A DNA stretch of 64,000 bases, taken from Pyxicephalus adspersus (Eukaryota; Chordata; Amphibia; Anura; Pyxicephalidae). Shown here piece after piece: positions 1 through 12,042 of this stretch. Under the pieces are notes generated by a model, which saw nothing but the letters and a program-made list of their open reading frames with translations, was not told where the DNA came from and ran no database searches. Location of the stretch: positions 51,538,479-51,602,478 of the forward strand of contig NC_092868.1 in the NCBI RefSeq assembly GCF_032062135.1. Direction: 5' to 3'. Position numbers and translations under genes: made by a program. The stretch's first letter is position 1. Every line of letters begins with the position of its first letter.

Positions 1-3000
1 TATTAACTGAGCTGAACATTTGGTAGAAAGCTGTTCAATGCTTCTATGTAAACTTATGATCGTTGCACTTATGATCACAAGCAATCTCTGGAAACAAAGA
101 TATCTTCCACCTGGGAGTTGAATCAACAACCAGCATTCAGTAGTGAAGTTGAATCTTGGCAGTAAATTGACAGGTTCACTACTTAATCCAAGAATTGCGT
201 TAATTTCCATGAAAACAATCAGAAATTTCTCCCATCATATGGAGGCATTTTGATCATGTTTCCCTGTGATTGATCCTAACAACCATTTTATGTCCTAAAT
301 TGGTTCATGATTTGGGGCAAAAACAGAATATTTGCCTGCTTTAATAAACTGTCATATGTACTTAAAGTGGACAACCCGCTCCCCCATGAAATTAAGTATC
401 CGTATCCCTTGCCTCTCTTGATTCATTATCATTCTCGATTGTCTTCTGCTGAAAAATCACTCATGCGTATTTTTTCCAATGCCGCCATGTTGCTTTTGGT
501 AGCTTCTTTTACTTCTTAAGCTTCCCTTTCCTGGATGCAAGATCATCTGCACGTAGGTAACTGTTCTGAATCATAAAATCCATCAAACGCCCCAGGAAGC
601 TGCAGGACAGTCTTCATACATACGCAACGGCTCGCCAGAAGGAGGCTTGATGAGGACCATGTTATCATTTCCCAAGCAAATATTTAGAAAGCCAGGTGGG
701 ACTCCATGCAGAAAAGGTAGTCTTTAAAAAAAATGTTGCATTGAAGAAGAATGTGTGGGGGGATTCCCTTTTCTGCAGGGAGGTTTGCATTAAAGTTTTA
801 ATATTAGGTTTTGTGATTGAAAGCAAATTTGCCTTTAAGCTGCCTTGTGCATAACCTACAATGAGGGATTAAGATCATTGATGTGCAGGTACTGTGTGGT
901 GCCCACAGTTACCTGGGTTTAGTTATCAAATCAGTCCTTGTGGAAGCTCTCCATGTTCACTCCGTAATTATGTGGCATAACCAATATAGCCTCCTTTATT
1001 TACCTGCACAGCTCCCTATCTCTAAGCATGGGCAGCTACTACACAGAGAAATATGCAAAGCAATATCATCCTGCTTCCATATAAGAAAGAAAACCTTCAA
1101 GCTACTCCAGAGAAAGCTGTTCTTTGCGCTGCATCCTACGAAATTCAGCGACCTCAGTTGTGAGTATGTTACACAACTTTTTTTTTTGTTTTTTTGTTTA
1201 ACACTACGTAACTTTTTATGTCGCCAGATCTAATTATTTATCATGTATGTAGTGGTCATAAGGAATAATCATAATAAGATGTTTACGTCACTAGGCCTTT
1301 ATAACCATTTCTCAGCCTCTTGGTTCATGTAATCTTGGCCTGGAGCCATCCATTTTGTGCCACCTGCTACTTTTCAGGAAATACTTATACTTCCAGTCGA
1401 TGATTGAACCACCTGATGCCTTGTATCCTAGGGATGTATTGATCTGCTAGATGTAATGTACCAGCTTATCACACTAAAAATAGATCAGACCCAGTTTTGT
1501 AATCCTTCTTTAAATGCTACCAGGCCAAGTTTGTGTTTGCCAGGTTTTCCCAATTCTTAGTCCCTGTTCTTAATTCTCATGTCCTTGGTTATGTAATTAT
1601 CTGTGAATTTTCTCTGCTCTGCAGTAATGGGTGGTAATGCACATTGCATGTGGTTGTCCATTATTAGAAGGCACTCCCTTGTGGTATGCAAAAATATGCT
1701 GCAGGTACCATTTAGGTTTGTTTGCAGCCTTTTAAAATGAATAGACCTCTTTAACTCCGCACAAATTGTGTGCTAGAGACCTGTTGGTGGTAAATGTGCA
1801 CCTTTATATCATACACATTGTGAAAGCGTATATAAAGTTTGTACATGACCCAAATATTCATTTTACGTTAAATGTGAACTTTGGACAATGGCTTAAAATC
1901 ACATTTTTCCTTAAGACATTTGAATCTTTGTGATTTTACATGATAAATGGAGAAGTTTAAGGGGAACATTATACATTTCTGGTTTGAACATTAGTCTTCA
2001 TTGCCTGACCCCGTCCTCCATCTCTCAGTACAGTCATTGTAAGGCAGACTTGCTTGATAAATGTGTATATGGTCGGGAAGAAGTAAGTCAGAGATGAATG
2101 AGCAACACGTCGAGGATCAATAAATATCATACAGGACACAAATGTGAACCATTGCTGTACAATTAAGAGGGAACGAGCTGCATATTTCATGTGGAACTGT
2201 CCAGAATTGACTGCCTGTTTTCTCCCAAGATGATAAAGATGATGTATGAAGATGCAATCATGTGAGTTCCAGTTCATGGCAAGGCGCCGAATAGTACGTA
2301 ATCCTCTGCATCTATGGGCATGGCAGTATAGTAATGGTCGGCTATTTCTTTTTTTTTTCCTATTATAGCACTTTTGAAAACTGCTTTAATATTCATGAAA
2401 AAATACTGAGTCTTTGACATTGTTTGCTTCAAAACCAAGCTCATGGAGACATCACATTGGGTTATCCAGTTCTAAGCGCAGTCAGTTGGGATCAAAATAC
2501 AATCCTCAGCCTCGTTGGGTCAGAAGTTTCAAATCAATCCTATGCAGGTAATCAGCAGGATAGTGTGCAGATGGTCGTATGTGCCATTTGCCAGGGACAT
2601 ACGGTACCTATACCTTGGCAACTTGCCATGAGTCTGACATCCAGCCATGTTTCTAGTGCTGCTGGGTTGCCTGACTTCCACTCCAATTGTGCAAGTCAGC
2701 AGCCTTAAAGTGGGGAGGCCTCTTGTATTGGATAACCACCTATGCCAATGTAATGGGGACGCTTTACCACTGGCCACCACCTTTTCTGAGCTCTTACCCC
2801 ACTGACCAGCAATGGTATAGTAACACTTGACCACTAACCACCAACTTTTTGGCTACACCATTGCACCACTAAAAAGGGGAATTTCATTTAATTTCACTAG
2901 TGATCCAATGAGAATGACATAAGAAGGGAACTCTTCAAACTGTTGTACATTACATAATCCTGAACAGAGTGCTCACCGTCCTAATTACTGAATGTCATGT

Positions 3001-3020
3001 GGTTTCATTAAGGTAAGTTC
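1..3020. other. Left flank, no recognised gene
   Basis: AT-rich DNA with short chance open frames only. Nothing here matches a protein family I recognise. A roughly 50-codon open stretch near 560-730 can be read on either strand but has no convincing splice sites or start. Confidence 0.5.
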
Positions 3021-3023
3021 AGA

Positions 3024-3228
3024 CATGGGCCCTGCTCTATTAAAGCTCTCTAAGGCTTGAGAGGATACACTCAGTGAAGCTGGGTGATCAGCAAACCTGG
3101 AATGGATTTCTTTGCTATTTGTTAGCAAATGTTTTCAATCCTGGAACAGATCCATTCCAGGTTTGCTGAATCACTCAGGTTCACTGATGGAAATGTATCC
3201 TTTCCTGCTTTACTAAATGGAGCCCATG
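3024..3228. mobile_element. Palindromic MITE, copy 1
   Basis: The left half runs from CATGGGCCCTGCTCTATTAA through AAGCTCTCTAAGGC to AGCAAACCTGGAATGGAT. The right half is its inverse, from ATCCATTCCAGGTTTGCTG to CTAAATGGAGCCCATG. Non-coding and nearly a complete palindrome. Same family as 31528-31655 and 51053-51274. Confidence 0.75.
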
Positions 3229-3229
3229 G

Positions 3230-4334
3230 TATTAGCTCTCTGTCTGTATTTAGTGTCTAGAAAAGGAGTATGTAATGGAGTATTTTTTTATTTTCATTTT
3301 ATTTTTTATGTTTCATAGACTTGCTTGTGGTACAGTACAGCGTATTTTATGTGTGGGCTTTCACGTAGGTGTGCAGGGTATACAGCTCTGGTTCTTTTAA
3401 CTATGCTCCTTTAGGTCACATTAAGATTTTCTTTGCCCCTAGGACTTTTACAATCATAGCAATGTATCTGTCCCTTATCTTCCTAGCATTACTAGTTACT
3501 TGTTACTTTGCCTTGACTGAATATTAAAACTAATATAAAGACGTCCGTTGCTTTGCTGAGTTCTGAATTCTAGATCCTGCTTCTACTCACCTTCTTGATT
3601 TAATTTTTCCAAGCTACTTATCCAAGAAAAAATAAGGACTTAGTCTGATTTTCCTGATCCATGTTCTAGGGGGTCAGCATAACAGCCTGGCAGCTAAAAT
3701 TTTCTAGAGAAGTGGGCAGCATTGGTAAGTCAAATATTCAAGTGTTTATGTGTTTAGAATGATGCAAAATTGATCCCCTGCTGCACCGAGCTACAGAACT
3801 ATCCTACCTGCCAGTTTGTTTCTATAATTTCCTATTTACAGTGTAATCTTGTAATTTTGCTCTCTTTTATTCTCATATATAAACAATTGAATGTGTTTCA
3901 TTTTCAATATGTGCAGAAAAAGTATTTGTTGACTCTGCCTGTTAGTTCACTTTGTTCTCTACTAACTCTCTGTGGACTAAAAAAAATCTTTCCTTATCTA
4001 AATCCAGAAAGGAGAGCAGAGGGTGTAATCCATCCAAGAGTAAGAACACCTTCCAGAAGAACATTGCATTGAGGAACTGTTTGTATTGCTCAGGATTTTG
4101 TGCTTTTTTTTATCATTTCTGAAGTACATCAGTGCAGCCTCACATTTCACCATCAGCTCCACCGCACCAATAAATGCTTTGGAGAAAATTTGTTTAAAAA
4201 TCCTGATGACATCACCATTGTATCAGAATTTGCCATTATTCCAGGTGTGTGTTTTGGTAACAGATGCTGTATCCTGTGTGTGCATAGACAGGAATACCTT
4301 TCATGAATTCCATATTTAAATGACATGTTAGGCA
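3230..4334. other. Intergenic, nothing recognised
   Basis: AT-rich sequence downstream of uts2. Open frames at 3770-4319 show no domain or splice context. Confidence 0.4.
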
Positions 4335-4645
4335 GCCAATAAATGAAAGGGAAGCCCTGGGGACAGTGCAGATCAGGGGAAAATGCCCAATCAGAAGTCC
4401 CATAAGCCTGAAAATAAGGTGGGGCCAATGGAGACACTGGCTTTTCCAATGGCCAGCCTGCAGAATAGGCATCACCTATGGGGAAATAAAAGCCCGCTTG
4501 ATCTGATGGAAGAAAACACTCCATATATGGGCAGAAAAGATAGACTGGAGTACTATTTTAAGTAGATATTATTGATGAGCCTAATATTTTAGGCGGCCTT
4601 TGGTGGTCACTTACACGATTACTCCAATTCAGTACAATTGTTTCT
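4335..4645 (+). repeat. Diverged repeat, copy 1 (downstream of uts2)
   Basis: Shares ordered blocks with 6990-7245: AATGCCCAATCAGAAGTCC, a GGGGCCAATGGAGACACTGG block, CCAATGGCCAGCCTGCAGAA, the GAGTACTA block and CACTTACACGATTACTCC. Same orientation in both places. Family unknown. Confidence 0.65.
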
Positions 4646-4648
4646 ATT

Positions 4649-4654
4649 TTTATT
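4649..4654 (-). terminator. Candidate poly(A) signal of uts2
   Basis: AATAAA on the minus strand about 220 nt downstream of the uts2 stop. It lies at the edge of a dispersed repeat copy (4335-4645). No cDNA is available to confirm use. Confidence 0.4.
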
Positions 4655-4874
4655 AAATAGCTATTACTTTTAAAGTAAAGAAAAAAACATTATAACAAAT
4701 AATCGCAAAACATAAAATACTTCTTCATCTCAGAATGAAAAATAATCTTTGGCGAGTCTGGCTTCACATTCTCAGGCGTTCTCGGTACCCTGTAGGAGGC
4801 GTTCTATTATATACAGAGGGGTGAGGGGGGAGTTGTAAAAATAAGCAGAGATTATGTATTCACACCCTTCACAT

Positions 4875-4994
4875 TCAGACGCAGTATTTCCAGAAACATT
4901 CAGACAGGTTCCCTGCACGCTTTTTGTATTGTTTATGGTCTTTTGATTGCAAGCGGCTGAGCAGTGATATTCGGGGGTGCTTGTCAAACAGCTC
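4875..4994 (-). CDS. uts2: uts2 coding exon 4 (mature urotensin II)
   Basis: Acceptor TTTCTAG|GAGC. Encodes ELFDKHPRISLLSRLQ and more, then the KKR processing site, the mature peptide AGNLSECFWKYCV and TGA at 4877-4875. Confidence 0.97.
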   Translation of the reverse strand, partial: ELFDKHPRISLLSRLQSKDHKQYKKRAGNLSECFWKYCV

Positions 4995-7900
4995 CTAGAA
5001 AGCAGAAAATAAAAAATGAAAGATCTTTTAGAGTAAATATCCCTCCTACTTTTTCGCATTGGATTAGAGAATAATTGGGCCAATTGTGAATGACTCTTTG
5101 ATACACAAAATATTGTAAAATACTTTTTCTTCTTTCTGCCCTTACCTTGCAGTGGTCAGATCTGGCAGAGCTGAATACCAACCACACCCCTCTTCCCAGG
5201 TGATCTCTTATTGGTTTATATTGTAGAAAAGGGGTGTGTCTGACCCAATCTCTGCAAGTTACTGAGCGCATCGGGTCCAACTCCAGTGCATTTTACCCCA
5301 TGCAGACATATTAACATTTTAGGCACAGCACATGTAGGACTATGAAAATGGAAATTCCTATTGTTTGACTATCTATGGATTTCTAGGATCGGGGTTCAAG
5401 TCATGAACAGGCGACAAAGGGAGAGGTGCAAAGTGTGCCACTGAACAAGGGCCCTGAGTCTCTGCAGGGGCCGACTGTAGGCTACATCCGCCACTGTGCA
5501 CAGGAATCCACTTAAAATTGCTTGGTACTGAAAGGACTGTTACATTGAACCCATCTGTCACTTACCTCTTTTATGCTGTCCTCCATGTTATAGGCATCCA
5601 GACTGAATCCTAAAGACAACAGAGAATTATGGGTAAACAATGTCAGATACTACTGGTTACAACAAGGAAAAAATTGCAGGTAATGCACAAAATACAGAAA
5701 AAGATGCCTAAGCCATGTTTGATTTGTTAAAAATGTACATAAAGATGTTCCCTGCAGTACTTTTCTCCACCACTAGAGGGACGGTCAGCATTATTTATCC
5801 TACTTTGTATGAGCCCAGGTTGCTCTGGTCTCGACACTACTTGCAGTGGTTGTGCTTTATGGTTTTGTTTTATATTGTAATTCTATAGGTCACCCAACAG
5901 ATTCCCTGTTTGACTGAGAAAGCACAGAGAGTTTCTTCTAGTGTCTAATCTGCAAATTCTTATCTTTAAACTGTGTAGCTTTAAACTGTTCTTTTGTTTG
6001 CTCTGGTGAGTGGTGGTTAAAAGTCGTCACTTTTTCTCCTTTTGGCTTCTTATGTCCCATTAGGAAGGTGATCCTTCACTTTCATTCATGGAGATGCAAC
6101 ACGAAATGAGAAAACCCCAGTCCAGTTATCATGTTAACAGTTTTTCCTTTAAGAACATCTGTATGTATTGTTCTGCTGCGATTAGATAGATTTCCTGTTT
6201 GGTGAGAGTAGGTACCAGGACAAAGAGGGAGGCTGAATCTACCCAACAGGTAGCAATAAAAACACAAAATCAGGACCCCAGGGTGTGCAGATGAGGGGGC
6301 CCTAATATACAACTCCAAACACACCCAAATTAAACCAAAAATCAGCACTGCAAAAACATTAGATAAGGATAATCTTTTTTATAAAAGCTAAAGAAAATAC
6401 AAAACTAGCCCTGCTGTGGGGTTCCCCCTCATCCTTGTCTCATCCTTCACTTATGCATGCTTTCTCCTTTTCAGGTGACTAAACCAGGTAACTAAAGTGG
6501 TTTCTCATAAGCACTCCATTGGTGGCATGCACTCTTTTATCGGGTACCAGCAGTTCTGCATTGTAGGTGAGGATTCTGAGGATCCACAAGTGGAGCAAAA
6601 AACTGAATGCCGGCTGCTAGGGGAGCGAGAGAAAAGGTAGGCAAAACTGCTTTGTAATACTACCCATAGACAAAAGCATTTATTCTATACAGTGCAAAGG
6701 GAGCCCATGGACATGACCTAGACCTTTTCATGGTGCAATGTAACAAAACCCAAATATCTTATATACCCCTCTCAGTGTCTCCATGTACACAGGCATTCAT
6801 ACTTACCGTCTTTGCTGAAAATATCATCTGTATCTCTTTCTCCCTCCTTGTCTAGAAACATGGGAAGGTTCTGCAGTAAATGCGTTTCATCCCCAAAATC
6901 CTTTAAGTCCCCAAAGTCCATCGCTGATTCTGAAAAGAATAAAAAGACACAGCAAATGTATAAATTTTGAATTGGTAACAAAACAGTGCAAATCAAGAGA
7001 CAATACCCAATGACACCAACAGTCCATCAGCCTAAATAGAAGGCGGGGGCCAAGGGAGACACTGGATCTCCCAATGGCTGGTCTGCAGAATTAGTATTAT
7101 CTATGGAAAGCAAATCTGATATAATAGTGGGCAAAACATATGTAATATGTGGGGATGTGGGCAAAATATGTGGGCAAAAAAGTAAGACTGAGTACTACTT
7201 GGAGATCACCTACACAATTACGCCAATTCAATGAATTTCAGAAATTATGAAAACATGATGATGAAAACATTTTACAGTTGTCTTCAAGACATGATGAGAA
7301 ATCTTCCACTGTAGATGACTGTTACATTGCAAAGCTGTAATTAGGATGCTTTGGGCTGAACCTATAAGTGTGTCCCCCCACAATTCTTTCTTTATTAATA
7401 CAATACGGACTTCTAACACAAGTATAAGCCCCAAAAGATTCCAACTCTTCTCTGCATATGTAACGCTATTTACTTTGAGCAAACAATCTTCTTGGTGACA
7501 AACTGAAAGTTGATGCTTGAAACAATAAAAAAATAGGAATACCTCATATGGGCAAAGCAGGTGTACAGACCCAAGAACTCCCGAAATTTGACGCGGCACA
7601 TATACAGACACAGAACTCGGCACAGTGAGCATATTACGCAGCTCTGTACATGAAACAGGGGGTTACAAATAGCAGATAGATAAAAGCAATGACATAGAAG
7701 GAGGTAAGGACCCTGGCCAAAAAGAATTTACAATCTAAGAGGGATGCTTGGAACACTTCCTAATGGGCACAGCTCGTAGCAGACCCAGGAACTCATTGCA
7801 GAGATGGTGGGAACCCCCTAATAATGGACACAGGTGTGCAGAGCCAGGAACTCGGTTTACTCAGATGGTGGGACCTCCTCAACATGGGCACGGCAGGTGT

Positions 7901-9440
7901 ACAGACTTAGGAACTCTCTATATTGGGTGCACCTTGTATGCAGACCTGCACAGGGATGCAGGGAACCCCTCCTAATGGGCACAAAAAGTGTTAAACCCAA
8001 GAACTTGGTTCAAGGATGGCAGCAGCTCTTCCGAATGGATGCAGCAGGTGTACCAACCCAGGAACTAATGAGTTCTTCCCCGAGACACTCCGGTGGCACT
8101 CATGATAAAGGGCACAGCAGGTGTATGGACCCAGGAACTCAGTACAGGGATGCTGGGAACCCCCTCACTAAGGGGAACAGCAAGTGTGCAGACCCAGAAA
8201 GTCAGTTCAAGGATGCTGGGAGCTTATCATATTGGGCATTATGGGTGTAACGGCCCAGGAACTCGGCACAGAGATACTGAAAACCCCTCATAATGGGCAT
8301 AGCAAGTGTGCCGAGTCAGGAACTCACTTCAAGAATGCTGGGAGCTCTTCCTAATGGGCACAGCAAATTTGCTAGGAACTCCGTTCAAAGAGTTCAGGAG
8401 CTCCTTACAATAAGCAAAGTGGGGTGTACAGATTTGAGAACTCAGCACAGGGATACTGGGAACCTTTCATAACGGGCACAGTAAGAACTCGTCAGACCCA
8501 AGAACTTGTCACAAGCATCCCCTCTTATGGGATTTACCTCTCCAACATCTACCAAACATTAATATAGAGTTCATGACCCAATATAATACCAATCAGATTA
8601 CAATCTGCCTTAACATACAGCATATTCTTTAAAAAAAATTCTGATAATTCACTGATAACATCTCCTTGCTATGATAGTTTGACATCCAAAGTTCTTTTAT
8701 TCTGCAAGGACAATTTCTGAACACAGTGTATAGTTCAAGAGCCTGCATCAACTTCACAGAACAACGAACACCATTAGGTTATTTTTTCCGGCACAAATTT
8801 CCCGGTATGTGGGCTTTTAAACAAAAATTCACAGTGACTAATGTACTCCATTAAACGTTAGTATTACTGCAGTAATTGTTTTAATTATCCTCGTGTGAAT
8901 AGGAAGTTTCAATACCTGAATATATTTTAAAGGATGCATTAAGATGACAATGTAATATCAAAACTCAAGGTGACTTAGGAGGAAGGGGGTACCCCATTTA
9001 TGATCCTCCAATAATATACATCCCCTGTAATATCCGCGTAGAAGCTCTGCTGCATCGTTAATGCAATTTATTATTGGCCACAATAATTTGCTATCTGTAA
9101 CAGAACAAAATGTGATTGTAATTCCAAATCGCACTGCTAATGGATGTCTTTAATGAAAAAGCTATTGTAATTTTTTTTTCTATTCCTGAACTCCAGCATT
9201 TAAAATCCATTTGACCCTCTTTCTAATCACTCATCAAAGCCGCTTTTGGCTACAGAATTAAATCCTTAACCTTGAAGTCAGAGAGAGTTTAGCCTATTAA
9301 GCCAAAGACTTTAAAAAATGTTGCAAAAGGTTCTTACCTGAAAGACGGAGGGAACCCTTGCTAGGGACAATGATGGGCAACGACCGAAGGGGACTGAAAG
9401 AGCCGGCAAGAATTAGGCAGCAGAATAAAAGCTTGGCCAT
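4875..9440 (-). CDS. uts2: Urotensin II precursor (prepro-urotensin-2), 4 coding exons, complete
   Basis: Precursor of the cyclic vasoactive and neuroendocrine peptide urotensin II, which acts on the G-protein-coupled receptor UTS2R. Coding exons in transcript order are 9440-9338, 6929-6807, 5609-5566 and 4994-4875, all with GT-AG junctions. They join to 390 nt, or 129 aa plus TGA, close to the family's usual 120-130 aa. Residues 1-21 are a hydrophobic signal peptide starting MAKLLFCCLILAG. An acidic, Leu-rich propeptide follows, and the C-terminus is a Lys-Lys-Arg cleavage site then AGNLSECFWKYCV. The invariant ring CFWKYC closes through its two cysteines. From memory, this 13-mer is identical to the urotensin II isolated from a ranid frog. 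The start is the only ATG in exon 1 ahead of a signal sequence. Intron 1 carries a tandem array, and diverged repeat copies lie on either side of exons 2-4. Identification is very secure. Confidence 0.97.
5566..5609 (-). CDS. uts2: uts2 coding exon 3 (44 nt)
   Basis: Acceptor TTTAG|GATTC, donor GAG|GTAAGTG. Encodes GFSLDAYNMEDSIKE. It is too short to stand out as an open frame, but its phase joins exons 2 and 4 exactly. Confidence 0.88.
6807..6929 (-). CDS. uts2: uts2 coding exon 2 (acidic propeptide)
   Basis: Acceptor TTTTCAG|AATC, donor GACG|GTAAGT, length 123 nt, phase 1 at both ends. Encodes an acidic stretch with DFGDLKDFGDE followed by LLQNLPMFL, equivalent to the LLQILPEML region of mammalian precursors. 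Confidence 0.93.
6990..7245 (+). repeat. Diverged repeat, copy 2 (uts2 intron 1)
   Basis: Second copy of the repeat at 4335-4645, starting near AATACCCAATGACACC and ending near ACACAATTACGCCAATTCA. The pair brackets uts2 exons 2-4. This could be a dispersed element or an old local duplication. Confidence 0.65.
7535..8525. repeat. About 61-bp minisatellite in uts2 intron 1
   Basis: About 14 diverged tandem units of roughly 56-70 bp. The recurring order is TAATGGGCACAGCAGGTGT, CAGACCCAGGAACTC, then GGATGCTGGGAACCCC. The last units degrade near 8520. The open frames in this stretch are a product of the array and are not genes. Confidence 0.85.
9080..9310. other. Possible conserved non-coding block next to uts2 exon 1
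   Basis: Non-repetitive AT-rich sequence with many TAAT/ATTA cores and E-box-like words, ending just before the uts2 exon 1 donor. It resembles enhancer-type sequence by texture only; no comparison was possible. Confidence 0.25.
9338..9440 (-). CDS. uts2: uts2 coding exon 1 (signal peptide)
   Basis: Encodes Met1 to Ser34 plus one base. The donor reads CAG|GTAAGA. The exon carries the signal peptide and the first propeptide residues (SLPIIVPSKGSLRLS). Confidence 0.95.
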
Positions 9441-9520
9441 AGCGTCAGGAATTCAATTCAGGAGTTTGTCTTCTCGGGACTCTCCGGGATGGCCAGTGCC
9501 TTATCATTAAGGTGTCATCT

Positions 9521-9528
9521 CTTATATA
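9521..9528 (-). promoter_or_regulatory. TATA box of uts2
   Basis: Reads TATATAAG on the minus strand, 81 nt upstream of the uts2 ATG. Transcription would start near 9495 and give a 5' UTR of about 55 nt. A CGTCA half-CRE lies just upstream at 9537-9541. Function is inferred from position and sequence. Confidence 0.65.
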
Positions 9529-9544
9529 CCGAGGAATGACGACA

Positions 9545-10530
9545 AACCAACATCGTCGTCCGAAGAGACTGATGAGGGATGGGCAGGAGTCCCATCCGCC
9601 CTGAATTCGGAATGAGAGTCACTTTGCATTGATGTCATCTTTCAAGGTTCATAGACAATAAATTTACTGTCTCAAAGGCCTCTTGCTCCAAACTGTTGCA
9701 GCAAATGTGGCATGGCCAATCTGCCGGAATGAAAGAACTGCCTCTTTGACTTATAAATGATGGCTCTTGAAGGGGTCATGTCGTGGTGGTGATGACCAGG
9801 GCAGCTCAATGCGTGATTTATGGTCCTCCACCTGCTTTGACGCACAACATCAAGCTTTGAAAAGTGGATATTTTAGTGCGCTGGATGGATGATGTGTCAG
9901 TGGTGTTTGGGGTGTCTCCGCTGAGTCTTATGGAAGATAGAATGGCTGTGAATTACTTTTGGAGCCTCTGATGAACGCATGCTGAAAAATGACATTCTTA
10001 TTGCGATCTTATACTGTTTTGTATCAAATTGTCAAAAACTTGCATTATAGCAGATCCGGGTCCAATCATTGAATTTTTGTGCAGACTTTAACATGTTCAT
10101 GTCATTCAATATCTTCAAGTTTGTAGTTTTCATTAAAATAATTGGTCAGTCTAACATAAAGATAAGCACTCTTTGCCAGTTGTGGTCCTGTGTTGTCACC
10201 TTGCACACACCCTCCCAATGGTGGCTAATAGTGATTTTTGAGAAGAGCCTTTTTGCTAGCCAAGTTAAAATAAAACTTAAGCAGCATTAATTTTTTGGGC
10301 CATATTTGTGTGCTGGCAGCCCAATCAAGTTGAAAGAGTTTGGTAATACACCACAAAGGGCCACATAAATCTGATGGTGGCCTAAAGGACACCTGAAATG
10401 TGGCAATTGGGGGCAGGCATTGCTAAATTCAACTAATGTTAATAATGGTTTCCTGACTCTCATGATGACCAGAACTCAATCAGAACTCCAGATCTGCATC
10501 AGCAATAACAAACTCCATGCTGATTTCCTT
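9545..10530. other. uts2 upstream region, no gene seen
   Basis: Lies 5' of the uts2 TATA box. Non-repetitive up to about 10.5 kb, where LINE sequence begins. No coding exon recognised. Confidence 0.4.
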
Positions 10531-10534
10531 TAAA

Positions 10535-10925
10535 ACTGAACACCAGGCAAACTACTAACTACTCCTAACCCCATCACACGCACGGCTCCAAGACTTTTTT
10601 AGCACTGCCCAAGTCTCTGGAATGGTCTTCCTCATCCTATTCGGATTGTTCCTACTTTCTGCTCATTTAAAAGAACACTCGAACGCCATCTTTTCAAACT
10701 CACCTACCCGTCTTATTCTGTCTCCTAAACCCTCACTACTTCACACCACTCCATATCTCCCTTCCTATTCTGTGCTACTTCTCCCACCAGCTCGATTGTA
10801 AGCTTTTTGGGGCAGGGTCCTCTCCTCCTGTGTCACTGTCAGTATCTGTCTGTCATTTGCAACCCCTATTGAATGTACAGCGCTGCGTAATATGTTGGCG
10901 CTATATAAATACTGTTTAATAACTA
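10535..10925 (+). mobile_element. L2-type LINE 3' fragment
   Basis: 5'-truncated piece of the same family as 46315-46915. It keeps the ACTCTCTGGAATGGTCTTCC-type block (end of the reverse transcriptase ORF) and the 3' UTR signature GATTGTAAGC, GGGGCAGGGTCC, then TGTTGGCGCTATATAAAT before an ATT-rich tail. The reading frame is broken. Confidence 0.75.
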
Positions 10926-12040
10926 CATAAATTAAGGTTCTGAAGATTACACAGTTCTGTCTTGCAGCACATCCCTGTCTGTTTTTTCACTTTTGCAGTT
11001 CTATAACTTTTATAGGTCTTGTCCCTCCCCTAGCTCTGTTCTTGGTTCTTACCAGCATGTCCCTTCTTTTCACATGAGAACACCCAACTGGCTTGTTGTG
11101 TTGCTTCACAATCTTCTGATCTGAGTTTTGCTGTACAAAGTTTGCAAGATGCTAATATCTGGTACTTAACACTGCTTTTATTTAAACCAGATATTTAACA
11201 TTGATTTAATGAAAGACAAGCTGCAATACGTTGTGTTTTTTATATATGACTTGAGTTTAACTTTAAATTGATCAAGTGACTGCCTTTTATCACTGGTGAC
11301 CAGTACAGTTTTCTTTAAAGATTTTACTATTTTCAACCCATGCATCTGGGGAAAAAAACATAATTACCCTAAAAATGAACTGACACTTATTTTTCCACTG
11401 TAAGTCACCTGACAATGGTACTAATTCATTAGGCTCCAATATAACATGATAAAGTTCTTGGCTTTTAGACCAATTTAGCATGCCTTATGTGCAATTTTAG
11501 GTTCCCATCATCATTTTTTTTAATTACTATATTGTACATCCAGCTTACAGCATTTGCAGGCCCATCTCATAGACTTTGTTGTGAGCCAGCAAGAGCTGAC
11601 GGTGACAATTCATCAACAATCTCTTCAAATGAGTCCAGTCCCATTTAAAGAAAATGGTTTCATTTTCGGCCATGTCAGGCTTGTCCATTTATCAAGAAGA
11701 AGAAAAGTATTTGTACAGGAGTCTGTCATCCAGCAGAGACAGATGGAGCAGGGATGATGCTGTATTATAGCCAATTTGCAGACTTTTCTAGCTGCTTGGG
11801 GGAAGGGGGTCTCTGAATTGGGAGATGGCATTGCCTGGATATCAGGGTGTATGGAGCTCATGTACTCGGATAGTGGATTCTGAGGGTCATACGGAATCTG
11901 TCTACAGCTCTAGATGTTGATTAAAAGGGAGAGAACCTGCTGCAAAAGCAGTAGTAATGGCCTGGGACTGTAGTATCAAGCTCACAGCATTCTCTAGAAC
12001 TCTGCCTTGACTGTATGGTGAGGGCTTTGTTGATTTCTTT
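10926..12040. other. Intergenic, nothing recognised
   Basis: No coding or repeat family identified. The frames at 11554-11861 are opposite-strand shadows without domain signal. Confidence 0.35.
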
Positions 12041-12042
12041 TG

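Noticed and set aside
560..730. Possible exon readable as IHQTPQEAAGQSS on plus or MVLIKPPSGEPLRMYEDC on minus
   Set aside because: No family match, no paired splice sites, no neighbouring exons. It might be the 3' part of a gene left of the window but cannot be supported.
883..1233. 116-codon frame
   Set aside because: No domain, no conserved motif, ends in low-complexity T-rich DNA.
7748..8293. Open frames of 66-138 codons in uts2 intron 1
   Set aside because: Produced by the 61-bp minisatellite; no start context, splice or domain evidence.
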